From NCBI GenBank assembly GCA_009746045.1, contig RPFO01000276.1, positions 2,861,063-2,921,062 on the forward strand: a DNA stretch of 60,000 nt. The letters are read 5' to 3'. Positions 20,880 through 31,089 of this stretch are shown here, one piece after another; position 1 is the first letter of the stretch; each line of letters begins with the position of its first letter. Below the pieces are notes generated by a model. The model was not told where the DNA came from and did not search any database. It saw only the letters and a program-made list of their open reading frames with translations. This DNA is from Mesostigma viride (taxonomy: Eukaryota; Streptophyta; Mesostigmatophyceae; Mesostigmatales; Mesostigmataceae). The translations under genes and the position numbers were made by a program.

Positions 20880-21047
20880 CAGCATGGTGGTGCCGGTGCC
20901 CTGGTGCACCTAGAGCAAGGGTAGCTTACATTCCCACCCTTGCATGAAGTATAGCCTAGGATGTATTGAAAGCCATATGCCCCTCTCATGAGGGATATGT
21001 GCTACATTGACTCCCAACGGAGTGATGTTCCTCATTAGTTAATTAAT
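20880..21047 (+). mobile_element. LINE 3' end with TTAATTAAT tail
   Basis: The same 3' region as 1483-1643 and 55080-55239 ('GGTGCCCTGGTGCACC', 'ACATTCCCACCCTTGCA'), ending in the stem-loop 21010-21023 and an AATTAATTAA-like tail. A second copy of the stem-loop word follows at 21048-21061. Confidence 0.8.
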
Positions 21048-21063
21048 ACTCCCAACGGAGTTA

Positions 21064-21240
21064 TTCTGATTTGGCACGCCGCAAAGGTGAAAACCATTTG
21101 CCTTCAGTGCTGGTCCGCGGAAAACGCGGAAAAACGCGATCTGCATTTGATGAATCCAGGCCGGAATCGAACTGGGGACCTCTCGCACCAATTTTGCTGA
21201 CTATAGGACGGACGTCTCCGGATCCTAGGGCATCGCCAAC
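21064..21240 (-). mobile_element. tRNA-like SINE
   Basis: The reverse complement matches 55355-55516 over about 160 bp: the tRNA-like head (CCGGAGACGTCCGTCC, then GTTCGATTCC as B box) and the tail with GCGTTTTTCCGCGTTTTCCG and CACCTTTGCGG. See the copy at 55355-55516 for exact borders. Confidence 0.8.
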
Positions 21241-21299
21241 TGACACCTACAGTCATCCGCAAAAGTTCTCCTTTCCGGGGAGTGATGCAAGCCTTTCGG

Positions 21300-21828
21300 A
21301 TTTGGTACTAGAGGAGAACTTATGTTCCAATTCAATTCAATTCAATGGAGGATCAAGTGACATACCTCACCAAGTGCATTTTAACTCTATCTGGCTGACA
21401 CCGAGGTCCCCCATATGCCAGCCTATAATTATGCAGTCATGTGCATATGCTTTGGATACGCACACAACCAAAGCTGATCGGCACGCTTGATGGACATGTA
21501 ACTAGCTAGCTAGCTAGAACTTTAAACCTTCTAGTACATGGATCGCGAGCTCACGAGTGCAGGTAGTATCCATCAACAGCCATCAACATCACCAGGGACG
21601 GAATTGCAACACACAGCTCTCGAAAGTTCAGGTCATTGTGCTGCTCAAAGAGGAAGCATTGTTGCCGTAACAAAATTTTGCAACATGCTACAGGGGCTGC
21701 ACGCTCTGTGGATACCCAAGCAACCCTCATTCACCACCTCGAGATCTGCCTCAACAGACATAGGCGAATCATAACAGCTTGGGACCCTCATCACCATCAC
21801 ACACTACCACACATTAGTCATGGCCGTG
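21300..21828. other. no recognisable gene; (AATTC)n tail at 21330-21346
   Basis: The (AATTC)n run with 'TATGTTCC' before it looks like another LINE end. The remainder shows only short frames. Confidence 0.4.
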
Positions 21829-23737
21829 TCACCGCCGTTTCTTCCCAGAAGTTTTCCCCTTCTTTCCTTGGCCTCTGCTTTTCTTGCGAAGGGGGCTCAA
21901 GCGGGTGTCTGGCCGTTTCGCGGAGGACTCCGAAGGGTCCTTAACCATGAGGATGCCGTTCACGAAGCGCCCCCCCATCCCAACTTTCAGCCCTCGGTCA
22001 GCCTTGCTGCTGCTCTCACTGCTGGCCTTTCTTGAAGCTTTCTTATTAGGCTGGTACATGCCCGTTGCAATTGCCTGCAATCATCCGAAGCCAAAAGTGA
22101 AGAGGACATGCATGCGATTGCCTCCAGCGGTGTAAGCAAGAGGCACCATTAAGCCATGCCTCACGGAGAAATGGATCCCTTGCTGCCCAGCAGCGAAACC
22201 CTGCATGGTGCACATGCTTCAGAGACCACTGACTGAGATATTGGACAGTGGCCTTCAGTATACTTGTGACAGAATAAGTAAGAAAAATCACAACACGCCC
22301 CCAACTAGCGACGATGAAGGGTCCGGCCCGCCAGCTGCATTTCATGATGCACTTTGGCCATGACACTGTCCTTCTCCTCGTTCCCTAGGCCTACTCCCCC
22401 TACTGCTCACCCAATATGCCACGCCACACCACGCCACGCCACCCCACCCCACGCCACCCCACGCCACGCCACGCCACGCCACGCCCTGCCCTGCCCCTGC
22501 CCTGCCCTGCCCTGCCCTGCCCTGCCCTGCCCTGCCCTGCCCTGCCCTGCCCTGCCCTGCCCTGCCCTGCCCTGCCCTGCCCTACCCTGCCCTGCCCTGC
22601 CCTGCCCTGCCCTGCCCTGCCATGCATTTGGTGAAGGAAACACGCATGCTCCCAACATGTAAATCGCTGGCTCACCCTACCCAGGGCTGTCAACGCTTGT
22701 CTCACACGTGCTTGATGGGGGGGGGGAATGTGGGCCACAAGCAGTGGCATCCCACGTGCTGACAAGGCACAAGCGCCTGGGTCAGGTTCACGCCCCGGGT
22801 TCATCCCAGGACGGCTGGGCACGCTGGTTCCACATGGGACCTGAACAGCTACAGGTGTGTGCAATCCAGCCTTGCCACTACACCTGAGAGAGCTACAACG
22901 CTTTCTATGCATCGAACCCAGGCATCCCGCCACGCACGCGCCCACGGCCGCCCCCCCGCTCACCTCCTCCTTGGCCTTTTGTTCGCGCTCCAGCTGGTGT
23001 TTGCGGTAGCTCATCGCCAGGTTCAGTGGGAGCCGGTACCGCTTGGGCGGCTGCCAGCATTCCAACAGGCAGAGCAGGAGTTGTGTCCCAGGGCAGGGTA
23101 GCGGGGGAGGCATTCTGATACCACTGATGCATGCCATGGACAAGGTGTCTGATATGCGGTTGCAGGGCACTATACATAGGCAGGCACCAAACTGCATGGC
23201 ACGAGTAGCACACAGGCAGGCACCAAACTGCATGGCACGAGTAGCACACAGGCAGGCACCAAACTGCATGGCACTGGTTGTGGCTGCAAAATGCCCTCGT
23301 CCGAGCCACCCTCCTGGGCACAAGCCCTGACAGGCAGCCGTCAAACCTTGCGGTCGTGGGTGGAGCCGTATTCAAGCAGATGGAGGCTGGCAACACACAC
23401 GGGAGCCTGCCCTCCCACAGTAACTCAAACAGGACGCAACAAAAAACGGGGGAGCCCGGCAGGCCAGGATACTGCCCTGCTAATTGGTGCGACAGCCCGC
23501 ACAGCGGCTGCCCTGGCCGCCCCGCTCGCGCCTCCTGCACATCATGACCATCATCATGGGCGATCTTCCCTCCCCATCTCCCTCCCCATCCCCTCTCCCC
23601 ATCCCCCCTTTCCCCCAGCTCACATGCCCCAACCCCAATGCCCCGAATCACCCATCCCTTCCATTTCTTAAAGTCCACCTTGCCGTCAATTGTCATCTCT
23701 GCAACCGCGCGTGTGTATTGTGTGTGTGTGCGAATGC

Positions 23738-23785
<48 letters not shown>

Positions 23786-25909
23786 ATGCGATCTGTTGTC
23801 CTCACTGCTGCCACATGGCACACCAAACATGCGCTGCATTTAAACCCACGCATCGACTTCCCCTGCCTCCCATTCCTTGCGGAGCCCCGTACCTTTGCCC
23901 CCAGTGCCTCCAGGGTGCTCGCGTGCCATGCCTTGCGCTGCTTCAACTCAAACCCCTTGGCACCTGCAGGGGGTGCAAGCAACGCGAGGGTGAGCACAGC
24001 CACCCATGCACGTGACAAGTCAGCAATAGCCGTACATAAACAGCATCCCTACAACTGTCCCCGTGATGAGTATGCTGGGTCCATACCTCTTGCGCTCCGG
24101 ATACTCCACAACATGGATCCACCAGTGCATGCCTGCGGTCTCCCAGGCATTGCATGACCCGGACGCTGCAGGCGCCAGCACCCCGGCTGCTCCTGCAGCG
24201 TAGCAGCAACCAACCATCCAGCCAACGGGACGTACCCGCCATCTGGCCAGGGGGCAATTGGGGGTGCTCCGCCCCCCAGTGTTTTTGCTAACGGGCCGCG
24301 CGCGGTCATGTGTGACCGCTGACCGCCGGGTTTCGGAGCCCGCGGTCACACATGACCGCTGGATTTCGGAGCCCGCGGTCACACATGACCGCCGGATTTT
24401 GGTGGCTGCGGTCACGCATGACCGCGGGATTTTGGTGACCGCGGTCACAGGCAGGCTGCGGTCACAGGTCTAGTCTTGTGACCGTAGGTCTGGCAGCAGG
24501 TAGTGGGTCCATTGGCCGGTCAGTGGTCTGTCAGGTAACTTCGAGCTGTACAGGTTTTGTCAGAATCAGATTTTAGAATTGTTTACTCAACAAGGTATTT
24601 AGTAACCACTAAAAGACGTCAGTTAGAAATTCGGCTCTAGTAAATTTTCAGTTCTGAAGCAGACAGCAGCGACGTTCCTACCTTGACTTGAGTTGACCTT
24701 AGGGCTTGCGCGTAATCCTGATTTAATGAATTCCCTACGTTCTTGACAATGCGTGAAGTCATTGATGGCTGGCGACGTCGAAAAACATTATGCCCGATTG
24801 CCCGTTCTCTAGACTGGCGGGGGATCAGCAGCGCGATAATGGCTATGAAAAACGGAACAAATTAACAAGCTTTTAGCTTTATGTCTAGGTAGCGCCATGC
24901 TATAATGGGTGGGGACTGAGCTTGCCCTAGCGTTAAATACGAACATGTCGGGTAACGACAAATCGAACATGGCCAGCAAGAATAAAAAAACGTCTAGTTT
25001 AGGAGTGGCCTCGGCCTCAGGCAGAGCTAAGGGCGTAGGTTTATTATCGTGGCTCATTCCACGAAAGTCATCAGGCACAGCTGGCCGCAGCCCTCCTGAC
25101 AACTCCAGGCCCGAAGCAAGGCCTGATTCGGCGCCATCGTCAGGCAACTTGCAGCCGCCTGGGAATGTGATTAGTGTCGGAGCTAGTCGCCGTTTGGAAT
25201 CTAACGAGACGAACAGGGGGGAAAGGTCTGGGGCGAGTGGACATGACTCCTCTTCTGAGTCTGCCGAGTCTCAATCACGTTCGCATTCCGACGATGGCCC
25301 GAGATCTGGGCGTGGAAAGCGTCGCCATAGATCGTCTGATTCTTCATGTATGCTATTGTTTTATGTAGCATTTTCAGTCAAGCAGGTAGGATTGAGCGTA
25401 GAGTTTTTAAACCTCCATAGCCGTTGGACCATGCCCCATGGCCCAAGTGGCCAAGTCACAACTCAAAGGTGTAATCATTGATGTGTATTGAGTATTATGG
25501 ATTCGCCATTAGGGTCAGCAAGTTTGTGTTTATGCCCAAGGCTTAAGGCCCAAGGGTGAAGGGTAATCTAATTTTGTTGATGCGAGAATTCCACATAATA
25601 AGAACAAACCACTAAGTTGTTATGTAAGTAGACTAAGGCCAAAGTGCCTAAAACCCCCCCTGGCCCCCCCACAAGCCTAGGCTGAGACATTCAAGCGTGT
25701 AACACATCACACACAGTGCTCGCAACAAAGCTATGTAAGGTCATGCGCGACCGCGGGATTTTGGTGGCCGAGATCACCGCGACCGCAGGATTTCGGGGGC
25801 CGAGGTCACCCGCGACCGCAGCCCAAAAACCCTTAGCAAAAACACTGCCGCCCCCTCCTCCACCCTTGCACGCTGATGCCACACCTCCATGCTCTGAGGC
25901 CCCTTTCAT
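21829..25909 (-). CDS. unrecognised multi-exon gene, first exon split by a hAT element
   Basis: Tentative minus-strand gene. The best exons are 23050-22964 ('PPKRYRLPLNLAMSYRKHQL' then EREQKAKEE, borders CAG/GTGAGC) and the last exon 22074-21829 (a lysine- and serine-rich tail ending GKTSGKKRR, stop at 21829-21831). Both borders are phase 0. Further candidates upstream are about 23963-23893 ('GFELKQRKAWHASTLEALGAK'), an exon near 23690-23650 (TIDGKVDFKKWKGW), 24165-24087 and a first exon ending at the GTACGT donor at 24236. That first exon continues in frame across the hAT element to an ATG near 25890 or 25909. The phases of the first two exons are not resolved. The basic tail suggests a nuclear or nucleolar protein, but I do not recognise the family. 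Confidence 0.4.
22434..22622. repeat. (CCCTG)n microsatellite
   Basis: About 30 tandem copies of CCCTG with a CCACG/CCACC-type prelude at 22418-22485. It lies in the last intron of the tentative minus-strand gene. All ORFs across it are repeat artefacts. Confidence 0.97.
23165..23275. repeat. three tandem copies of a ~34-bp unit
   Basis: The unit begins ACAGGCAGGCACCAAACTGC and ends at GTAGC; three copies, the last incomplete. Confidence 0.85.
23738..23783. repeat. (TG)n microsatellite
   Basis: About 20 TG dinucleotides, in a predicted intron of the tentative minus-strand gene. Confidence 0.95.
24300..24480. repeat. subterminal GCGGTCA repeats of the hAT-like element
   Basis: Units of about 33 bp (GCGGTCACACATGACCGC followed by a GGATTT..GG linker) contain a short palindrome GCGGTCA..TGACCGC. 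Related words lie at the other end of the element (25735-25825). Confidence 0.85.
24909..25480 (+). CDS. serine-rich hypothetical protein inside the hAT-like element
   Basis: An open frame of 190 codons. The first 150 residues are rich in S, G, K and R, with an SR-type stretch (SSSESAESQSRSHSDDG, then GKRRHRSS); the end reads as noncoding. No zinc finger or DDE motif is visible. It could be the first exon of a lost transposase gene or a captured exon. The displayed start may not be the true one. Confidence 0.3.
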
Positions 25910-28455
25910 GACACACTTCCATGCTAAAATATTTATACTGCATTTTCACGCTCGAATGTCTATGCTCACACATTTACGCCCACACGTTTTTGCCACATGT
26001 TTAAGAAACGCGCCCAGGCCCACACACTGATGCCATCGACTCTCTTCATTGCCCGTCGTATCCTAACTCTCCGTACCAGGTTCCCTGGACCCATGGGGAT
26101 AATCGCATATACTCGATTGGGATGCAAATATGGAGTATAACACGGTGTGCGGATCCCCCGTCTCGAGCGCCCTCTCTGCGTACATCGAGCCTGACCACGC
26201 ATGGCGCAAGCACCCACCCAACAGCTCCACCTCACGCCTCATCGCGCATGGCGCAAGCACCCACCCAACAGCTCCACCTCACGCCTCATCGCGCGGAACT
26301 CCTGACTGCTGGGCCCCGCATCCTCCACGTCCCGCACGCCTGCTGCCGCACCGCTGCTGCTGGTCGCCGCATCTTTGAGGATATCCGTAGGCTTGGAGGA
26401 CTGGGGGGGGGGGGAGACCATCCCAGACAAAATGAACATTCATAGAAATGAGCAGGCCCAGACAGCCAGGTCACGTGATGCTTCTCGGGCAGACCTGCCT
26501 GCCTTTATTTTTCTTTAGCCCCAGAGAACGCGCAGCGAGACAGCGGGGTGGGTGGCTGGGTGGCGCGCCGTGGTCCAACCAGCAGCGTTAGGCTGCCACA
26601 TGTACCCAAGGAGGGCGCACGGCCCCTGTAGGGCGCACGGCCACAAAAGGGCGCATGGACACTAGAGGGCGCATGGACACTAGAGGGCGCACAGCCAACT
26701 CGCAAAGACTGAATCCATTACATGGTACACGCCAAGCGACAACAAGGACGGACACCAGCGGTTGCATCGCGAAGCTGTGCGAGTGGAGTACATGTAAAGT
26801 TAAGCCGTGGAGTTAAGCCATGCAGGTAAGCCGTAGAGTCAAACCATAGCGTTCCGCCGTACAAGTTATCATGGGGGATAAGCACGCACCCCTGCAACAA
26901 GCGCGCGGGGTATGCAAGCACACCGCAGGCAACAAGAAATGGCATGAGGCGCAAGAAATGGCATGACGGGCAAGAAGTGGCAGGAGGGGCGAGAAATTGC
27001 ATGAGGGGCAAGAAGTGGCAGGAGGGGCGAGAAGTGGCAGGAGGGGCGAGAAGTGGCAGGAGGGGCAAGAAGTGGCAGGAGGGGCAAGAAGTGGCAGGAG
27101 GGGCAAGAAGTGGCCGGAGAGGCAAGAAGTGGCCTGAGGGGCGAGAAGTGGCAGGAGGGGCAAGAAGTGGCAGGAGGGGCAAGACGTGGCAGGAGGGGCA
27201 AGAAGTGGCAGGAGGGGCGAGAAGTGGCAGGAGGGGCAAGAAGTGGCAGGAGGGGCGAGAAGTGGCAGGAGGGGCAAGAAGTGGCAGGAGGGGCGAGAAG
27301 TGGCAGGAGGGGCAAGAAGTGGCAGGAGGGGCAAGAAGTGGCCTGAGGGGCAAGAAGTGGCAGGAGGGGCAAGAAGTGGCAGGAGGGGCGAGAGATGGCA
27401 GTATGCGGGGGACTGCTCGCAGCCGTAGGGGTGGCGATTCAAGGTGCTTTACCTCGGAACCGGACGAGTCGCACCTTTGCATGCACGTGCCGCGTTTCAT
27501 CGACGTACATACAGGCGCGGGGTACAAACAAAAGCAAAAGTGGGGTACATGCAGGCGCGGGGTACACACAAAAGCCATGTGTCTACAACAGGCACGTGGG
27601 GGATGCAGTGCGGAACGCAGGTACACAGGAATCCGCAGCATGAGCTGGGCCGACAGGGGCATCTCCCAGTGGAATCAGCCCTCCAGTGCTGCAGGTACCC
27701 GAAATCACATGCCAGCCACAGGTGAATGGCCTCGGCTACCATCCACGATCATCCGCGTCACCAGCACGTCGCAGTAAAGGGTAATGCACAGCACGTCGCA
27801 GTGCACGATAATGCATAGGAAAGGTTTGCTGCCGTGAGCAGCAAACACCATGCACCGTGATGTACCAAGAAGAGCAGTTGCAATAACAATTATTACATTA
27901 CCGTGAACAATAATCATCATGAGCAGTACTTACATGATCATGAGCCATACGTTAACCCAAGCTGCTACCATGAGCAGCCCGGTACAGTGAACAGCAATCC
28001 CATCCATACAAACACTGCCCATTATAGTAGCACTAACGGTACGCCACCAAAGCGGCAAATTACCATGAACAGCTTCCACTCTTGTCGCAGGCGCCGCTGC
28101 GCTGCCTCGGTGTCGCCTGCGCTGCAGGCGGGTGTGCCCCTGGGCCGATCCTGCGGCCGCTTGGTGGCATGTGTGGTGGCTGGCTTGGTGGCGTGCGTTG
28201 TGGCTGGCTTGGTGGCTGGCTTGGTGGCGTGCTTGGTGGCTGGCAAGCAAGCAGCCGGCTTGTTTGGGGTAGCGTGGCCGGGTGAGACAGTCAGTTTCAG
28301 TGCCTGTTTGGGGTTGACTGAAGGGTGCGGCAGGAACAAAATGGAAGCAACAGATAACAAGGAACGGGAACCACTAGATAAACAAAAAGGGGTATAGCGA
28401 TGAGCACAGGGTGAAAGCAAGAGCACTCAAAACAACGGTGCCCTCTCCAACGCTG
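25910..28455. other. no convincing gene; tandem repeats
   Basis: Contains a 51-bp tandem duplication (about 26195-26295), a ~22-bp GGGCGCA-type repeat (26622-26695) and the 19-bp minisatellite at 26944-27396. The remaining frames are short, overlap on both strands and show no domain. Confidence 0.45.
26944..27396. repeat. 19-bp minisatellite
   Basis: About 24 copies of GGGGCAAGAAGTGGCAGGA with A/G variation (CAAG or CGAG). Because 19 is not a multiple of 3, every frame cycles through the same 19-residue pattern, which explains the long ORFs on both strands. They are not genes. Confidence 0.95.
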
Positions 28456-28459
28456 CGAA

Positions 28460-29003
28460 CTATTTGCTAACAGCTATAAAAAGCGGCAAAATAATTTCAT
28501 GCGCCATATGCCAACTACCTAATGGTTTCAATTCCGAAGAAGGAGCAGCCGCTCTCGCGTCCAGCTTTCGTGGCGCTGGGTCATTGTTGGCCACCCTGGA
28601 TCCCTCAGCCTTGACATTTAGGCCTGCAGGCTGGCTGGGTTCTTCATTTTTCTTTTTCTTTGCTTTCCGGGGGCCGTCATCGTCGAAATTTGAAAGGAAC
28701 GCCTCACCTGCACATGCAGCACGAATGGTGCAATAATTCGCCTCCCGTGCGACACTGCCTTGAGCATTCTCTTCCTCGGCCAACAAGACCCAAAGAAACG
28801 CATAAGCACCTTGAAGAGAAAAAAATCAATTGATATGCTGCACGCTCTGCCTTCCTACCTAGAAGGGCGAGCCGTTCCTCGGCTGTAAGCGACGGCTTCT
28901 GAGTACGGCCGGCATTTTTCCCCTTTCCGTTAAGGACCGCTTCACCGGTATCCTCCACACTTTTCCTCTTCTTATCTCGACGCGACCCGTCTGATTTCTC
29001 CAT
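28460..29003 (-). CDS. hypothetical protein, two exons, 164 residues
   Basis: Minus-strand model: exon 1 29003-28859 (ATG to CTAG), a 49-bp intron (28858-28810; GTAGG...TTTCTCTTCAAG) and exon 2 28809-28460. The joined length is divisible by three. The protein has a basic N-terminus (DGSRRDKKRKS), a helical middle (LTAEERLALL, then AYAFLWVLLAEEENAQ) and a KAKKKKNEE nuclear-localisation-like stretch. I do not recognise the family. A second possible donor (GCAG/GTGAGG at about 28711) means the tail may be spliced differently. It is divergent from the eL33 gene, 673 bp apart, so the two may share a promoter region. Confidence 0.5.
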
Positions 29004-29676
29004 CGACGCGGAGCACTCTAATGGTTACAACTAAAATTGCAAGCAGCCTCACCACGACAGCCTCCCATGAAAGAACTAATCCTATAACCTATTCCTGACA
29101 TGTTTCGGGGCAGCACTCCGACACTCGCCTCAGTAAAAGCATCCTGTGAAATTTGAGTCCTCCTTGCCTCATAACCATCAACGAAATTGATTTATCAAGA
29201 ATTCTTCTTGATTTCCTCATGCAATTGACGACGCCATAGCCACAATAGATGATGCGTGAAGTAGGCACAAGTATGTAATGTCTGTCAGCTGTGAGGCTTC
29301 CACGTGTAACCATGAGCACTTCTGCTGTCATCTACAGGTGACGTTGACCAGCAGCAGGCCAGCACTGGGCCCCAGGCCCCAGCAGCTGTTGAGGCCTTGA
29401 GGGTTCATTGTTCACTGTTCAGCGTTCAGCCTCCGCGCCGCTTCCAGCGCCATTGACTACTGGCACCGATCCCAACAGTGCTCTTCTTCTGCCATCTACG
29501 GCGCGGCGCACCATTCATGCAAATGATGGCATGAGGCCTGGGGAAATTTTTTACGGCGCCCACCCGGCGCCTCCGCCTCCAGCGTGCAGCCGCAGCAACA
29601 AAGACACCGCTCGTCCACCATCTCTGCCTCTTTCCATCTTTCCTCGCGTAGTACGGGATAGAGGGCAGACAGCCAG

Positions 29677-31089
29677 ATGGCCGGGACCTCCGCTCACGAG
29701 CGCGTGAGGTAATTTGAAATGATATGATGTTGGGAAGCTTAGTCTCATGTAGACGCATGTAGGCATTTTTAGGTTGGATTACCCTTCGTCACTGCCGGCT
29801 GATTATCTCGCCATGCCTGCGTTGTGGTAATCGTTATTGCAGGTTGTACTCGCGGGGAAGTGTTGTTTCGTTCAGCAGGTAAGCATATTCCGAGCCCGGA
29901 CATGATTTCCTGCTGTTATAATTGCCCCGGGTGCCCTTCATTTTCGTTGCACCGCTCTGTCTTGAGCTCTTATGAGTTTCCGGGTGCCTGCCGGCATTCG
30001 TTTTACAAACCTTTGCAGGGGAAAGTCGAGGCAATACCCATCGCGCTCTCTGATCCTGATTGAGAACGTGACGGACTTCAAGGATACGCAGTTCTATTTG
30101 GGGAAGAAGGTGGCGTACGTGTACAAGGCCAAAACCGAGAAGAAGGGCACCAAGTACCGCTGCATCTGGGGCAGGATCACCCAGGCACACGGAAACAGTG
30201 GCGTTGTTCGCGCCAAGTTCCGCAAGAACCTCCCCCCATGCGCCTTGGTAAATATTAGAAACATTGGACGGTTTACCTAGGCAGGATGTTAGCAACGAGA
30301 TGCTGTATTGGCGTGTACATGCGCATGGCTTGTCGAGTTAGCATGCAAAAGACCACTTCAAGACATCGGCATGCTGATGAAAGGGGTTGCTGCAGCGAGA
30401 CTGAAGGGGAACCTGGAAAACCCTGCTTGATGCTTCAGACTTGCAACATGGCATTCTCATCATCTTGCTTTCTGTCGTGCAATGGCTGGGTCAGTGAGCC
30501 GAGCATTTGCCTGGACCTGTCATTATCCTTTATTAGTCATTCAGTGTTTTTCTCGATTAATAATCAGGCATTTGGGCCATGCTTTCCCCTTCGTGATTAT
30601 AGATAATCGTGCTCGATAGCCGAGCTGCCTTCGCATCTTCTTGGGTATCTGGTCTGATGAGCATGCATGAGCAGCGTGCTGCCTTTAACACGGTCTTCGC
30701 CTCGTAGATGGGTTGCCCTCACCCATGTGTGATGTTTGTGCTGCTGGCGAGATCACAGCATGCTCTATCCCATGACGTGTATGATGGGGATGGTGAAGTA
30801 ATGTCCTGCTGCCTGTGTCATGTTATGCCATGGGATTGTTCACGGGTAGATGGACCCTCCTGTTACTTGAATGGTCCGGGTTTCTTGAACAGCACATCTG
30901 TTACCATGACGCTTATGCATTTGTCTCTTGGGGGGTATCATATCTCCTGGATGACACCATGGCCAATGCACCTGGAGCGCCTGCTGACTAGCCATGGATG
31001 TGCATGTGGCTTGTCTGGCTTGTGCGGTGGTGCCTGCGTCCCTGCAGGGAGGTCGTGTCCGTGTCATGCTGTACCCCAGCAGCACCTAA
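29677..31089 (+). CDS. RPL35A: 60S ribosomal protein eL33 (RPL35A)
   Basis: Four exons: 29677-29708, 29843-29878, 30019-30247 and 31048-31089, joining to 112 residues, the normal length of this family. All introns have GT..AG ends (134, 140 and 800 bp) and the phases match. The N-terminus 'ERVRLYSRG', the middle '[15 protein letters not shown]' and '[17 protein letters not shown]', and the end '[12 protein letters not shown]' (last exon) are diagnostic. eL33 is a structural protein of the large cytosolic ribosomal subunit. The Met start is supported by the family length and by 'ERVRLY' following directly. No damage is seen, so this should be an active gene. Confidence 0.96.

Larger units (their letters stand above)
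24277..25847. mobile_element. hAT-like DNA transposon (1571 bp)
   Basis: Terminal inverted repeats of 15 bp, CAGTGTTTTTGCTAA at 24277-24291 and its complement at 25833-25847, flanked by a perfect 8-bp duplication CCGCCCCC (24269-24276 and 25848-25855). CAGTG-type ends with an 8-bp duplication are the hallmark of hAT elements. Both subterminal regions are packed with GCGGTCA-type motifs: about five ~33-bp units at 24300-24480, and degenerate ones at 25735-25825 in opposite orientation. Such arrays are typical transposase-binding sites. No hAT transposase catalytic region is seen, so it is probably non-autonomous. Confidence 0.92.

Noticed and set aside
22354-23344. 314-codon minus-strand frame and others over the CCCTG repeat
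   Set aside because: Microsatellite artefact; a splice-supported exon at 22964-23050 uses a small part of it only.
26718-27777. Long frames with 19-residue repeats
   Set aside because: The 19-bp minisatellite gives the same pattern in all frames and both strands.
30286-30606. 106-codon frame in the middle of the eL33 gene
   Set aside because: It lies within the 800-bp third intron, whose borders and phase are supported by the conserved last exon.
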